NCBI RefSeq assembly: GCF_041431415.1
Contig: NZ_CP107845.1
Span: forward strand, 3,844,001-3,908,000
Reading direction: 5' to 3'
Length of the DNA stretch: 64,000 bases
Origin: Streptomyces sp. NBC_00513
Lineage (GTDB): Bacteria; Actinomycetota; Actinomycetes; Streptomycetales; Streptomycetaceae
The position numbers and the translations under genes were made by a program. Position 1 is the stretch's first letter. Each line of letters begins with the position of its first letter. The notes under the pieces were generated by a model. The model was not told the origin of the DNA. It saw only the letters and a program-made list of their open reading frames with translations, and did no database searches. Positions 46,744-54,981 of this stretch are shown here, in pieces.

Positions 46744-46838
46744 GCCGGTACCCCCGTGTGAGGTCCGCGTCGATCGGGAACAGGAACGCGGAACCGGTGG
46801 AACTATCGAATCTGAAACGATCGTAGCCGCCGTGAACG

Positions 46839-46844
46839 TATTAT
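46839..46844 (+). promoter_or_regulatory. Probable -10 element of a leaderless GNAT mRNA
   Basis: TATTAT lies 10 bp before ATG 46855, and no Shine-Dalgarno sequence is present. Transcription would begin at or next to the start codon. Confidence 0.5.
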
Positions 46845-46854
46845 GCTTGTTCGT

Positions 46855-47448
46855 ATGACGACGACATTGCTGCGCGGGCTGCCCGAGGGCGCCGAGGAAC
46901 GGGTGGCCGAGCTCTACTGGGAGGCCTTCGGCCACAAACTGGGCGCCGCCCTCGGACCCGCCGGGCCGGGGCGCCGGTTCATCGCGGACCACCTGCACGC
47001 GGACCGGGCCCTCACCGTCGTCGCCGACGACGGGCGGGTGCTGGGCGTCGCCGGGTACCAGCTCGCCGGACGCGGCCTCGTAGGCGGCGACGCGGCCGCG
47101 ATCAGGGCCGGGTACGGGCAGGTCAGAGGCCTGTACCGGGTGTTCCTGCTGGCACTGCTGGAACGCACCCCGGCCCGCGGCGAGCTGGTCATGGACGGCA
47201 TCGCCGTGGACTCCGCCCGACGGGGCGAGGGCATCGGCGCCCTGCTGCTGGACGGCATCGAGGAGGTCGCCGCGGAGCAGGGCTGCCGGCGGATCCGGCT
47301 GGACGTGGTCGAGGAGAACCCGCGGGCGCGGGCCCTGTACGAGCGGCGCGGCTTCAGGGCCGTGAAGGTGCGACGGACGCCGTGGCTGCGCGACGTACTG
47401 GGCTTCGGGGCCGTCACCACGATGCACAAGGCGGTGACGGCCCGATGA
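46855..47448 (+). CDS. GNAT family acetyltransferase
   Basis: A 197-residue GNAT enzyme using acetyl-CoA. The CoA-binding motif A is clear (MDGIAVDSARRGEGIGALLL), with motif B ENPRARALYERRGFRAV. The substrate is unknown. ATG 46855 (MTTTLLRG) is preferred to 46843 because of the -10 position, indicating leaderless translation. Its stop overlaps the PaaX-type gene by four bases (ATGA), so the two are coupled. Confidence 0.88.
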   Translation: MTTTLLRGLPEGAEERVAELYWEAFGHKLGAALGPAGPGRRFIADHLHADRALTVVADDGRVLGVAGYQLAGRGLVGGDAAAIRAGYGQVRGLYRVFLLALLERTPARGELVMDGIAVDSARRGEGIGALLLDGIEEVAAEQGCRRIRLDVVEENPRARALYERRGFRAVKVRRTPWLRDVLGFGAVTTMHKAVTAR

Positions 47449-48383
47449 TCCCCACCCGGCTGGTGGTGCACGCGCTGGTCCGCGAGGACGGCACGGTCGA
47501 CGGCGGCGAGCTGTACGAGGTCGCCGGCGCGCTCGGCATGACCGACCAGCAGGTCCGCCTGTGCGTGAAGCGGCTGGTGGCCGAGGGCCGCTTCGAGGTC
47601 GAGGGACGGGGACGACGGGCCGTGCTGCGCGCGGTGGGGCCCGGCGGCGGACTGCCGGCGGTTCCCGAGGCGGAGTACGTCCGGCACGCCTACCGGCAGG
47701 ACCGCGGCCTGGAACCCTGGGACGGGGTGTGGCACGTGTTCGCCTTCGCCGTACCCGAGTCCGCGCGGGCCGCCCGGGACGCCCTGCGGGACGCCCTGAC
47801 GGGCCTGGGGGCGGCGCCCCTGCAAGGCGGCCTGTACGTGACCCCGAACCCGATCGGGCCGTACGTCCGCGCCCGCGCCGCCGAACTGGGGGTGGGGGCC
47901 GCGCTGACCTGCCTCGGCACCCGGGACCTGGAGGTCGGCGGGACGGACGACCCGCGGGCCCTGGCCGCACGACTGTGGCCGCTGACGGAGATCGCGGAGC
48001 GGTACGAGGCGCTGCGCGAGCTGGCGTCCCGTCCCGAACCGGGGCCCTCAGAGCAGGAGCCGTCCGAGCAGGAGTCTTCCGAACCGGGCCCGTCCCGGCC
48101 CGGGTCTCCCCGCCCGGAGGCCGGGCCCGCCCACCCGCTGGCGCGCGCGGTGGAGCTGGCCGCGGCCTTCTCCGAGGCGATGCTCCCGGACCCGCTGCTG
48201 CCGCCCGAGCTGCTGCCCCGCCCCTGGCCGGGCGCCGCGGCCCGGGCGGCCGCCGCCCGCGCCTGGGACCGGCTCCACGCCACCACGACGTCCCCGGGCC
48301 CCCGCCTGTTCCGGCTGTACGCGCAGGCCCTGGGCTCGGAGCCGGACGAGCCGCGCGATACGCCCGGGTGGGTCATGATGTGA
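47445..48383 (+). CDS. PaaX-family transcriptional regulator
   Basis: A 312-residue protein. The N-terminal winged HTH (VVHALVREDGTVDGGELYEV; MTDQQVRLCVKRLVAEGRF) and the PaaX central domain (WDGVWHVFAFAVPESARAAR; LQGGLYVTPNPIGPYVRA) are recognisable. PaaX represses phenylacetate degradation in other bacteria, but no paa genes are nearby. A low-complexity Glu/Pro/Ser stretch (about 195-225) is inserted before the C-terminal domain. Coupled to the GNAT gene. Confidence 0.85.
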   Translation: MIPTRLVVHALVREDGTVDGGELYEVAGALGMTDQQVRLCVKRLVAEGRFEVEGRGRRAVLRAVGPGGGLPAVPEAEYVRHAYRQDRGLEPWDGVWHVFAFAVPESARAARDALRDALTGLGAAPLQGGLYVTPNPIGPYVRARAAELGVGAALTCLGTRDLEVGGTDDPRALAARLWPLTEIAERYEALRELASRPEPGPSEQEPSEQESSEPGPSRPGSPRPEAGPAHPLARAVELAAAFSEAMLPDPLLPPELLPRPWPGAAARAAAARAWDRLHATTTSPGPRLFRLYAQALGSEPDEPRDTPGWVMM

Positions 48384-48454
48384 GGGGGTATATCCCTCTA
48401 GACCGCGCGACGACGGCCCCGCCCCGGGGCCGGCCGCCGGAGGAGCGCAGAGCG

Positions 48455-49483
48455 ATGGAACACACCGATCTCACCGATGTCTCGACCCACGAGGCCAGAT
48501 CCCTCTCGGTGGCCCTGTTCCGTGAACTCGCCGCCTTGGAAGAGGGGACCGAGGAGTACTCCCGCACGCGCAACACGCTCGTCGAACTCAACCTCAGCCT
48601 CGTCCGGTACGCCGCCCGCCGGTTCCGCAACCGCAGCGAGCCGATGGAGGACATCGTCCAGGTCGGCACCATCGGTCTCATCAAGGCCATCAACCGCTTC
48701 GACCCGGCCCGCGGCGTCGAGTTCACCTCGTTCGCGATGCCCACCATCACCGGGGAGATCAAGCGGTTCTTCCGTGACACCAGTTGGGCCGTCAAGGTCC
48801 CCCGCCGGCTCCAGGAACTGCGGATCGACACCGCGAAGGCCCACGACGCCCTGGAACAGGGCCTCGGCCGCGAGCCCACCGACGCCGAACTGTCCGAGCG
48901 GCTGCACGTCACGCCCGAGGAGCTCGCGGAGGGCCGGAAGGCGGCGTGCGCCTACTCGGCGCGCTCGCTGGACGCCCCGCCGCAACCGCAGGAGGAGGGC
49001 GAACGCGACCCGTACACGGCGCGGCCCTCGCTCGGCGCGGAGGAGCCGGCCTACGACCTGATCGAGTGCATGGAGTCGCTGGTGCCGATGCTGGCCGGGC
49101 TGCCCGCCCGCGAGCGGAGCCTGCTGGAGCTGCGCTTCGGGGAGGAGTTGACCCAGGCGGAGATCGGGGAACGGCTCGGGTTGTCCCAGATGCACGTGTC
49201 CCGGCTGCTGAACCGGACCCTGACCCGGCTGCGCACCGGACTCCTCACCGACCCGGAATCGACCGACCCGGATCCGGACCGGAACCCTGGTCGGGAGTCG
49301 GGGCCACGGCGGTCCCCGGACCCGGCACCTCCAGCCAGACCGTCTTGCCGGCCGCCGTCCCGCCCGACGGCTGTGCCCCCCAGCTCCGTGCGAGTCGCTC
49401 CAGGACGACGAGGCCGTGTCCTCCCGGCCGGCTGCGATCTCCCGACACCCGCCGCCGCGGAGGCTCGGGGTTGTCGTCGCTGA
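48455..49483 (+). CDS. SigB/SigF-type RNA polymerase sigma factor
   Basis: A 342-residue sigma factor of the group 3 stress/sporulation class. Region 2 (LNLSLVRYAARRFRNRSEPM; DIVQVGTIGLIKAINRFDP), region 3 and region 4 (RERSLLELRFGEELTQAEIG; ERLGLSQMHVSRLLNRTL) are all present. The usual family length is about 265-280; the reading frame continues for about 80 residues of Pro/Arg-rich sequence, which is simply the antisense strand of the convergent RsbW-like gene. GGAGGAG precedes ATG 48455. Regulation by the neighbouring kinase-type protein is plausible. Confidence 0.92.
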   Translation: MEHTDLTDVSTHEARSLSVALFRELAALEEGTEEYSRTRNTLVELNLSLVRYAARRFRNRSEPMEDIVQVGTIGLIKAINRFDPARGVEFTSFAMPTITGEIKRFFRDTSWAVKVPRRLQELRIDTAKAHDALEQGLGREPTDAELSERLHVTPEELAEGRKAACAYSARSLDAPPQPQEEGERDPYTARPSLGAEEPAYDLIECMESLVPMLAGLPARERSLLELRFGEELTQAEIGERLGLSQMHVSRLLNRTLTRLRTGLLTDPESTDPDPDRNPGRESGPRRSPDPAPPARPSCRPPSRPTAVPPSSVRVAPGRRGRVLPAGCDLPTPAAAEARGCRR

Positions 49484-49715
49484 CCTCGACGCGCAGGCGT
49501 CCGGGTGCGTGCCGCAGGACGAGTTCGCGGGGCCCGCCCGCGTGCAGGCAGGCGTTGGTCACCACTTCGGAGACCAGGAGGAGCACGTCGTCCACCGCGT
49601 CCTGGTCCCGCGTCCACTGCCAGTCGGCCAGTGCCTGTCGGGTGAAGTCCCGGCAGCGCGTGACGACCCCCGTCGTGGCACCGCCCAGGACCAGCCTCCG
49701 AGTCTGCTCGGCCAC
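49245..49715 (-). CDS. RsbW-like ATP-binding anti-sigma/regulatory protein
   Basis: A 156-residue HATPase_c_2 protein. The N box VDDVLLLVSEVVTNACLHAG and glycine-rich motif RPGGHGLVVLERLARSWGAQ are characteristic of the RsbW/SpoIIAB group that bind or phosphorylate partners of sigma factors. The last 20 residues (PDQGSGPDPGRSIPGR) are low complexity. Its 3' end overlaps that of the convergent sigma gene by 239 bp. Partnership with that sigma is likely from position but not proven. ATG 49715. Confidence 0.88.
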   Translation of the reverse strand: MAEQTRRLVLGGATTGVVTRCRDFTRQALADWQWTRDQDAVDDVLLLVSEVVTNACLHAGGPRELVLRHAPGRLRVEVSDDNPEPPRRRVSGDRSRPGGHGLVVLERLARSWGAQPSGGTAAGKTVWLEVPGPGTAVAPTPDQGSGPDPGRSIPGR

Positions 49716-50205
49716 AGGGCCTCCCGTCTCCGCACCGCCCCTGCGCGGCGCACCTACCCCCGCCCGGATCGGTCAATCCCGACGTCCCGCCCGCCCGGAC
49801 CTCGAAACCGCCCCCCGCGACCGCGTGCCGATTGCACACCCTCACCGCATCATCTTCCGGAATCGGCGTGGCGGCGGCCCGCCACGCACGACGCCCCCCT
49901 CGCAGCGCGAAGGGGGCTCGTCGCGAACCGTCTCACCGGAAGCCGTCGGAACACCGCGCCGGGCGCCTCCTCGAAGGCCCGCCCGCGGCGTGTTTCCCAC
50001 CCCCGTGGAGAAACTCCTCCGAACCGACCACCCGGGCAACCCGCCGGGCGACGCTAGACCGGCGCCCGATCCCCCGTCGAGGCGCACGCGCGCGATCCGT
50101 CAGGTCCGACAGGTCCATCGACGCGGGTCGTCGGCGGACGGTGGACCGGACGCGCCGCGCGGGAGGCGCCCCGGGGTCCACATCCCGGACAACTACCCTC
50201 GGCTC
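49716..50205. other. 490-bp intergenic region between divergent genes
   Basis: No open frame on either strand shows a known domain or a supported start. It should contain the promoters of the RsbW-like gene and of the aminotransferase. TACCCT at 50194-50199, six bases before ATG 50206, is a possible -10. Confidence 0.45.
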
Positions 50206-51555
50206 ATGAACGCAGAAGCCGACGCCCTCGCCGCCGTGAAAGACGCCGACCGGAAGCATGTCTTCCATTCCTGGTCGGCTCAGGAGCTCATCGACCCGCT
50301 CGCCGTCGCGGGGGCCGAGGGCTCGTACTTCTGGGACTACCAGGGCAATCGGTTCCTCGACTTCTCCAGCGCGCTCGTCTACACGAACATCGGCTACCAG
50401 CACCCGCGGGTCGCCGCCGCCATCGCGGAGCAGGCCGCCAAGCTGTGCACCGTCGCCCCCGGCTTCGCCGTGGACGTCCGCTCCGAGGCCGCCCGACTGA
50501 TCGCCGAGCGCACCCCCGGCGACCTCGACAAGATCTTCTTCACGAACGCCGGCGCGGAAGCGGTGGAGAACGCCGTCCGGATGGCCCGACTGCACACCGG
50601 ACGGCCCAAGGTGCTGTCCGCGTACCGCTCCTACCACGGGGCCACCTCCACCGCGATCAACCTGACCGGTGACGCCCGCCGCTTCGGCAACGACACCGCG
50701 ACCGCGGGCGTCGTGCACTTCTGGGGCCCGTTCCTCTACCGCTCGCCCTTCCACGCGACCACCGAGGCCGAGGAGTCCTCCCGCGCCCTGCGGCACTTGG
50801 AGGACACCATCGTCTTCGAGGGCCCGCAGTCCATCGCCGCGATCATCCTGGAGACCGTCGGCGGCGCCCCGGGCGTGCTCGTGCCCCCGGCCGGCTACCT
50901 GGCGGGCGTGCGCGCGCTCTGCGACCGGTACGGCATCGTCTTCATCCTGGACGAGATCATGGTCGGCTTCGGTCGGACCGGCGCGTGGTTCGCCGCCGAC
51001 CACTGGGACGTGCGCCCCGACCTGCTCTGCTTCGCCAAGGGCGTGACCAGCGGATACGTCCCGCTCGGCGGGGTCGCCATCTCCGCCGCCATCGCGGAGA
51101 CCTTCGCCCGCCGGCCCTACCCGGGCGGACTCACGTACTCCGGGCACGTGCTCGCCTGCGCCGCCGCCGTCGCGACGATCAACGTGATGGAGGAGGAGGA
51201 CACCGTCGGGCAGTCCGCCCGCACCGGCACGGAACTGCTGGGCCCCGGCCTGCGCGCCCTCGCCGAGCGGCACCCCGCCGTCGGCGAGGTCCGGGGCATG
51301 GGCACCTTCTGGGCGTTGGAACTCGTCCGGGACGCCTCGACGCGCGAGCCGCTGGTCCCCTACAACGCCTCGGGCGCCGACAACGCGCCGATGGCCGCGT
51401 TCGGGGCCGCCTGCAAGAAGGGCGGGCTGTGGCCGCTGATCGCCGGCAACCGCATCCACGTCGCGCCGGCCTGCAACATCTCCGCCGAGGACGTGGCCAA
51501 GGGCCTGGCGATCCTCGACGAGGCCCTCACGGTCGCCGACGCGCACATGGCCTGA
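50206..51555 (+). CDS. Class III aminotransferase
   Basis: A 449-residue PLP-dependent aminotransferase of the subgroup III (omega-amino acid, taurine or beta-alanine:pyruvate) type. The PLP region FILDEIMVGFGRTGAWFA, the lysine strand LCFAKGVTSGYVPLGGVAIS (Lys near residue 276) and GGLTYSGHVLACAAAVATIN are conserved. Likely cytosolic; the substrate is not clear. Transcription appears leaderless. A hairpin at 51620-51642 follows. It precedes the uricase gene and might act in purine or amine catabolism (inference). Confidence 0.93.
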   Translation: MNAEADALAAVKDADRKHVFHSWSAQELIDPLAVAGAEGSYFWDYQGNRFLDFSSALVYTNIGYQHPRVAAAIAEQAAKLCTVAPGFAVDVRSEAARLIAERTPGDLDKIFFTNAGAEAVENAVRMARLHTGRPKVLSAYRSYHGATSTAINLTGDARRFGNDTATAGVVHFWGPFLYRSPFHATTEAEESSRALRHLEDTIVFEGPQSIAAIILETVGGAPGVLVPPAGYLAGVRALCDRYGIVFILDEIMVGFGRTGAWFAADHWDVRPDLLCFAKGVTSGYVPLGGVAISAAIAETFARRPYPGGLTYSGHVLACAAAVATINVMEEEDTVGQSARTGTELLGPGLRALAERHPAVGEVRGMGTFWALELVRDASTREPLVPYNASGADNAPMAAFGAACKKGGLWPLIAGNRIHVAPACNISAEDVAKGLAILDEALTVADAHMA

Positions 51556-51619
51556 CCTGGGACTTCCTGCCCGGGCTGTGGGGTCGCCCAATCCGTGGGT
51601 GCCGGTATTCGGATGATCC

Positions 51620-51642
51620 GTGCGGGGGAGATCCCCCCGCAC
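51620..51642 (+). terminator. Hairpin after the aminotransferase
   Basis: GTGCGGGGG and CCCCCGCAC form a perfect 9-bp stem with a 5-nt loop, 65 bp past the stop. Confidence 0.5.
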
Positions 51643-51851
51643 GCATGTTGCAATCCGTAGCGCGGCACACAGCAGTACCAAGCACCTACGGACCGGGATG
51701 CACGTCAGTCCCGGGGCGGTCCTGCGGGGCCGAACGGCGGGGAGCGGCACGTCTTGACCTTCGGGTTGAACTTCGGGCGGGCGCTGGACGCCGGGCGTAC
51801 GGGATCCAGACAACCGGACTCCGTGTTCCCGAGAACCCGAAGGAAGACACC

Positions 51852-52769
51852 ATGAGCAAGCACGTCCTGGCGCAGAACCAGTACGGCAAGGCCGAGAACC
51901 GCATCGTCAAGGTCACCCGCAAGGGCAACGACGGTTCCTGGCACGAGATCCGCGACCTCAACGTCTCCGTGGCCCTGCGCGGCGAGTTCCGCGACGTCCA
52001 CCTGACCGGTGACAACGCCAACTGCCTGCCGACCGACACCACCAAGAACACCGTGTACGCCTTCGCCAAGGAACACGGCATCGACTCTCCCGAGGCCTTC
52101 GGCATCCTGCTCGCCAGGCACTTCGTCTCCTCCCAGGTGCCGATCCGCGAGGCGCAGATCCGCATCGAGGAGTTCGTGTGGGAGCGGATCCCGGTCCCCA
52201 CGCGCAAGGAGCAGCACTCCTTCGTCCTCAAGGGCCAGGAAGTGCGCACCGCGCAGGTCACGTTCAGCGAGACGACGGGCCTCCAGGTCATCTCCGGTCT
52301 GAAGGACCTGACGGTGATGAACTCGACGAACTCCGAGTTCCACGGCTACATCAAGGACAAGTACACGACCCTCCAGGAGGCGTACGACCGCATCCTGGCG
52401 ACCAAGGTGACCTCGCGGTGGGCGCATTCGGCACTGGCCGCCGAGGACTCCGCGTACGACTGGGACCAGTCGTACAAGAAGGTGCGCAAGCACCTGCTGG
52501 AGGCCTTCGCCGAGACCTACTCGTACTCGCTCCAGCAGACCCTGAACCAGATGGCCGAGCGGGTGTTGGACAACTGCCCCAAGGTCAACGAGGTCCGGCT
52601 GAACCTGCCCAACAAGCACCACTTCCTGGTCGACCTGGAGCCCTTCGGCCTCAAGAACGACAACGAGGTCTACTTCGCGGCGGACCGGATGTACGGCTTG
52701 ATCGAGGGCACCATCCACCGAGACGGCGTGCGGCCCGTCATCGCCACCAGCGACTGGATCGTGGCGTAA
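51852..52769 (+). CDS. Urate oxidase (uricase)
   Basis: A 305-residue cofactor-independent uricase that oxidises urate to 5-hydroxyisourate. The two T-fold halves are visible, with the conserved NQYGKAENRIVKVTR opening, DTTKNTVYAFAKEH (catalytic Thr/Lys region) and the signature STNSEFHGYIKDKYTTLQE. The C-terminus LPNKHHFLVDL with F/Y/Q contacts is intact. AAGGAAG precedes ATG 51852. In other streptomycetes it accompanies 5-hydroxyisourate hydrolase and OHCU decarboxylase; they are not adjacent here. Confidence 0.96.
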   Translation: MSKHVLAQNQYGKAENRIVKVTRKGNDGSWHEIRDLNVSVALRGEFRDVHLTGDNANCLPTDTTKNTVYAFAKEHGIDSPEAFGILLARHFVSSQVPIREAQIRIEEFVWERIPVPTRKEQHSFVLKGQEVRTAQVTFSETTGLQVISGLKDLTVMNSTNSEFHGYIKDKYTTLQEAYDRILATKVTSRWAHSALAAEDSAYDWDQSYKKVRKHLLEAFAETYSYSLQQTLNQMAERVLDNCPKVNEVRLNLPNKHHFLVDLEPFGLKNDNEVYFAADRMYGLIEGTIHRDGVRPVIATSDWIVA

Positions 52770-52790
52770 CGCCCGAGGCGGCCGTCGGTT

Positions 52791-52821
52791 CGGCCCGGAC
52801 CGCGTCGCGGGGTCCGGGCCG
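52791..52821. terminator. Terminator of the uricase gene
   Basis: Perfect 11-bp stem (CGGCCCGGACC at 52791-52801, GGTCCGGGCCG at 52811-52821) with a 9-nt loop. Confidence 0.65.
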
Positions 52822-52869
52822 TTCGCGTTCCTCGGCCGGCGTCCGGGCCGTTCGCGTCCCTCAGCCGGC
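52812..52869. repeat. 29-bp tandem duplication
   Basis: Two adjacent 29-bp units starting GTCCGGGCCGTTCGCGT (52812 and 52841), with two or three differences, followed by a third partial unit. It overlaps the end of the uricase terminator and the 3' end of the next minus-strand gene. Confidence 0.8.
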
Positions 52870-53340
52870 GTCCGGGTCGGGGCGGCCCAGGAGCAGGTTC
52901 CACCGGCCCGAGCGCCCGGTGAGGGTGGTGACGGTGTCGGGCCGCGCGTCGAGGCGCCAGAACACCGGGGGCGGCAGTTCCAGGGCGTGCACCACCGCCG
53001 CCCGTACGACGGCCTGCTCGACCACCACCCGGTGCGTTCCGGGAGCCAGTGCGGCCAGGTGCGCGCCGACCCGGGCGATCAGCGCGGCCACCGACTCCCC
53101 GCCGGGAGGCGTGTACCCGGGGTCGGTGAGCCACGCCCCCACGGCCTCCGGGTCCTCGGCCGCGACCTCCTCCAACGCCCGTCCCGCCCACGCCCCGACG
53201 GCGAGGCCGCGCAGGCCCTCGTGGCCCGGGACGGGCTCCCCCCGGCCGAACGTTCCGGGGCGGCCGTCGGGGCTCGACGGCGGTGTGACCAGGTGGACGC
53301 GGACGACGGATCGCGGGGGCGCGGAACGCACAGAGGCCAT
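52861..53340 (-). CDS. Degenerate histidine-phosphatase-like protein
   Basis: A 159-residue protein with the C-terminal half of the histidine phosphatase superfamily (PPGGESVAALIARVGAHLAA; VVRAAVVHALELPPPVFWRL). The N-terminal catalytic RHG is replaced by TPP in HLVTPPSS, and the second catalytic His, normally before VVR, reads Glu (VEQAVVR). The middle segment of the fold is shortened as well. It should have no phosphatase activity. Its position beside the cobalamin riboswitch and cbtBA fits a decayed CobC-like gene. ATG 53340. Confidence 0.75.
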   Translation of the reverse strand: MASVRSAPPRSVVRVHLVTPPSSPDGRPGTFGRGEPVPGHEGLRGLAVGAWAGRALEEVAAEDPEAVGAWLTDPGYTPPGGESVAALIARVGAHLAALAPGTHRVVVEQAVVRAAVVHALELPPPVFWRLDARPDTVTTLTGRSGRWNLLLGRPDPDAG

Positions 53341-53435
53341 GTGGGGAGCGTAAAGCGCCCGACCGGGGCGTGAGACGGCGGCCACACGCCGTGGTGTTCA
53401 AGCCAGGCGCGCGGTACGGTCTCGGACGACATGAC

Positions 53436-53535
53436 GACGGTATGACGGAAGCACCGGTGAGAATCCGGCACGGTCGCGCCACTGTGAAACCTCCCGCAGG
53501 AGTTCGGGGAGGGAAGTCAGACCCGCCACCTTCGT
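53436..53535 (+). promoter_or_regulatory. Cobalamin (B12) riboswitch
   Basis: The conserved core is clear: CGGTGAGAATCCGGCACGG, CGCGCCACTGTGAAACC and, farther on, GGGAAGTCAGACC (the B12-box region). It is 50-140 bp upstream of cbtB and codirectional. Binding of cobalamin is expected to turn off cobalt uptake by translation or transcription control. Confidence 0.92.
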
Positions 53536-53582
53536 CAAGAGCACCACTGACCGGGACGCGTGTTCCCCCTGGAGGTTCTGCC

Positions 53583-53798
53583 ATGGCTCAGTCCGCCGTG
53601 CCCACGACGGCTCCCGCCGCCGTTGCCCCGATTTCCCTTTCCGCGCTGGCCCCCTGGGCCGTCTTCGCGGGCGTCCTCATGCTGGTCCTGCTGTACCTCG
53701 TCGGCGCCGAACAGGGCGCCACCGCGATCTTCGAGGGCGACACCATCCACGAGTGGATGCACGACGGTCGTCACCTCCTCGGCTTCCCCTGCCACTGA
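53583..53798 (+). CDS. cbtB: Cobalt transporter subunit CbtB
   Basis: A 71-residue membrane protein. One helix (PWAVFAGVLMLVLLYLVG) is followed by a His-rich C-terminus, HEWMHDGRHLLGFPCH, typical of CbtB, with a metal-binding His/Cys pattern. It works with CbtA in B12-regulated cobalt import. ATG 53583, preceded by CTGGAGG. Under the riboswitch and followed 31 bp later by cbtA. Confidence 0.92.
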   Translation: MAQSAVPTTAPAAVAPISLSALAPWAVFAGVLMLVLLYLVGAEQGATAIFEGDTIHEWMHDGRHLLGFPCH

Positions 53799-53829
53799 TC
53801 CCCGCACCGCTCAGCAAGGGAACCCGAAC

Positions 53830-54576
53830 ATGAACCCCATCTCCCCCAGAGTCCTGCTCGTGCGGGGCATGCTCGCCGGCCTGCTCGCCGGCGTGGCCGC
53901 CTTCCTCGTCGCCTACCTCCTCGGCGAGTCCAAGGTGGACGCCGCCATCGCCATCGAGGAGGCCGGCGCCCACGAGCACGGCGACGAGGGCGCCCCCGTC
54001 AGCCGGGCCCTCCAGGCCACGGCCGGCCTCGGCACCGGCACCCTCCTGTACGGCGTCGCGATCGGCGGCATCGCGGCGCTCGTCTTCTGCTACGCCCTGG
54101 GCCGCATCGGTCGTTTCGGCCCCCGGGCCACGGCCCTGCTGGTCTCCGGCGGGCTCTTCCTCACCGTCAACCTGGTGCCCTTCGTCAAGTACCCCTCCAA
54201 CCCGCCGGCCGTCGGCGACCCCGAGACCGTCACCCAACGGACCACCCTCTTCGTGCTGATGATCGCGTTGAGCGTGCTGCTGGGCGTGGGTGCGCTGATC
54301 CTGGGTCGGCGCCTCGCACCGAAGCTCGGCAACTGGAACGCGTCGGTCGTCGCCGCGTTCGCGTTCCTCGTCGCGATCGGCCTGTCCTACGCGCTGCTGC
54401 CCGGCATCAACGAGGTACCGGAAGGCTTCCCGGCCGCGCTGGTCTGGCAGTTCCGGCTCGCCACCCTGGCCCTGCAAGCCGTCACGTGGGCGACTTTCGG
54501 CCTCGCCTTCGGATATCTAGCCGAACGCGCCCTTGTCCCCGCGACCCCGGCCCAGGAGGCTGTGCCGACGAGTTGA
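53830..54576 (+). CDS. cbtA: Cobalt transporter subunit CbtA
   Basis: A 248-residue membrane protein with about six helices (LLVRGMLAGLLAGVAAFLVA; TALLVSGGLFLTVNLVPFVK). CbtA pattern EEAGAHEHGDEGAPVSRALQ holds His/Asp/Glu residues suited to metal binding. It is the second gene of the riboswitch-controlled cobalt uptake unit. ATG 53830 has AAGGGAA upstream. Confidence 0.9.
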   Translation: MNPISPRVLLVRGMLAGLLAGVAAFLVAYLLGESKVDAAIAIEEAGAHEHGDEGAPVSRALQATAGLGTGTLLYGVAIGGIAALVFCYALGRIGRFGPRATALLVSGGLFLTVNLVPFVKYPSNPPAVGDPETVTQRTTLFVLMIALSVLLGVGALILGRRLAPKLGNWNASVVAAFAFLVAIGLSYALLPGINEVPEGFPAALVWQFRLATLALQAVTWATFGLAFGYLAERALVPATPAQEAVPTS

Positions 54577-54597
54577 CGATGAGGGGGCCGGTCGCAC

Positions 54598-54843
54598 ATG
54601 CCGACGGCGATCAGGGAGTGGCGGGGCTGGACGGGCGCCGCCCCGTTCTGGCTGAACTCCTTCCTGCTGCTCCTGGCCCCCTTCACCGCCGTCACCCTGT
54701 TCGCCCAGATCGGTGTCATCACGGCCCTGGCCGCCCTCGGCGGCCTGGTCCGCCAACTCTGGTACGGCGACTACGGCCACCCCGCCGTCCACCTCTGCGC
54801 CGCCTTCATGGGCGCGACGGCCGTCGCCCTGGTCGTCGTCTGA
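54598..54843 (+). CDS. Small hypothetical membrane protein
   Basis: An 81-residue protein with two hydrophobic helices (FWLNSFLLLLAPFTAVTLFA; VHLCAAFMGATAVALVVV). It starts 21 bp after cbtA on the same strand and could belong to its transcript. Aromatic and His residues between the helices (RQLWYGDYGHPAVH) are notable. No family recognised. ATG 54598. Confidence 0.6.
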   Translation: MPTAIREWRGWTGAAPFWLNSFLLLLAPFTAVTLFAQIGVITALAALGGLVRQLWYGDYGHPAVHLCAAFMGATAVALVVV

Positions 54844-54981
54844 GCCGCGCGTGACCCCGTGGGCGGCCCCGCGCCGTCCCCGCGCGCAACGCCCCTCGAC
54901 GGGCCCCGGGCGACCGCCCCGGATCGGCCGGTGCGCCGCGACCGGGGAGAATGGGCGTTTCGAACGAGTACGGGGGCCGGT

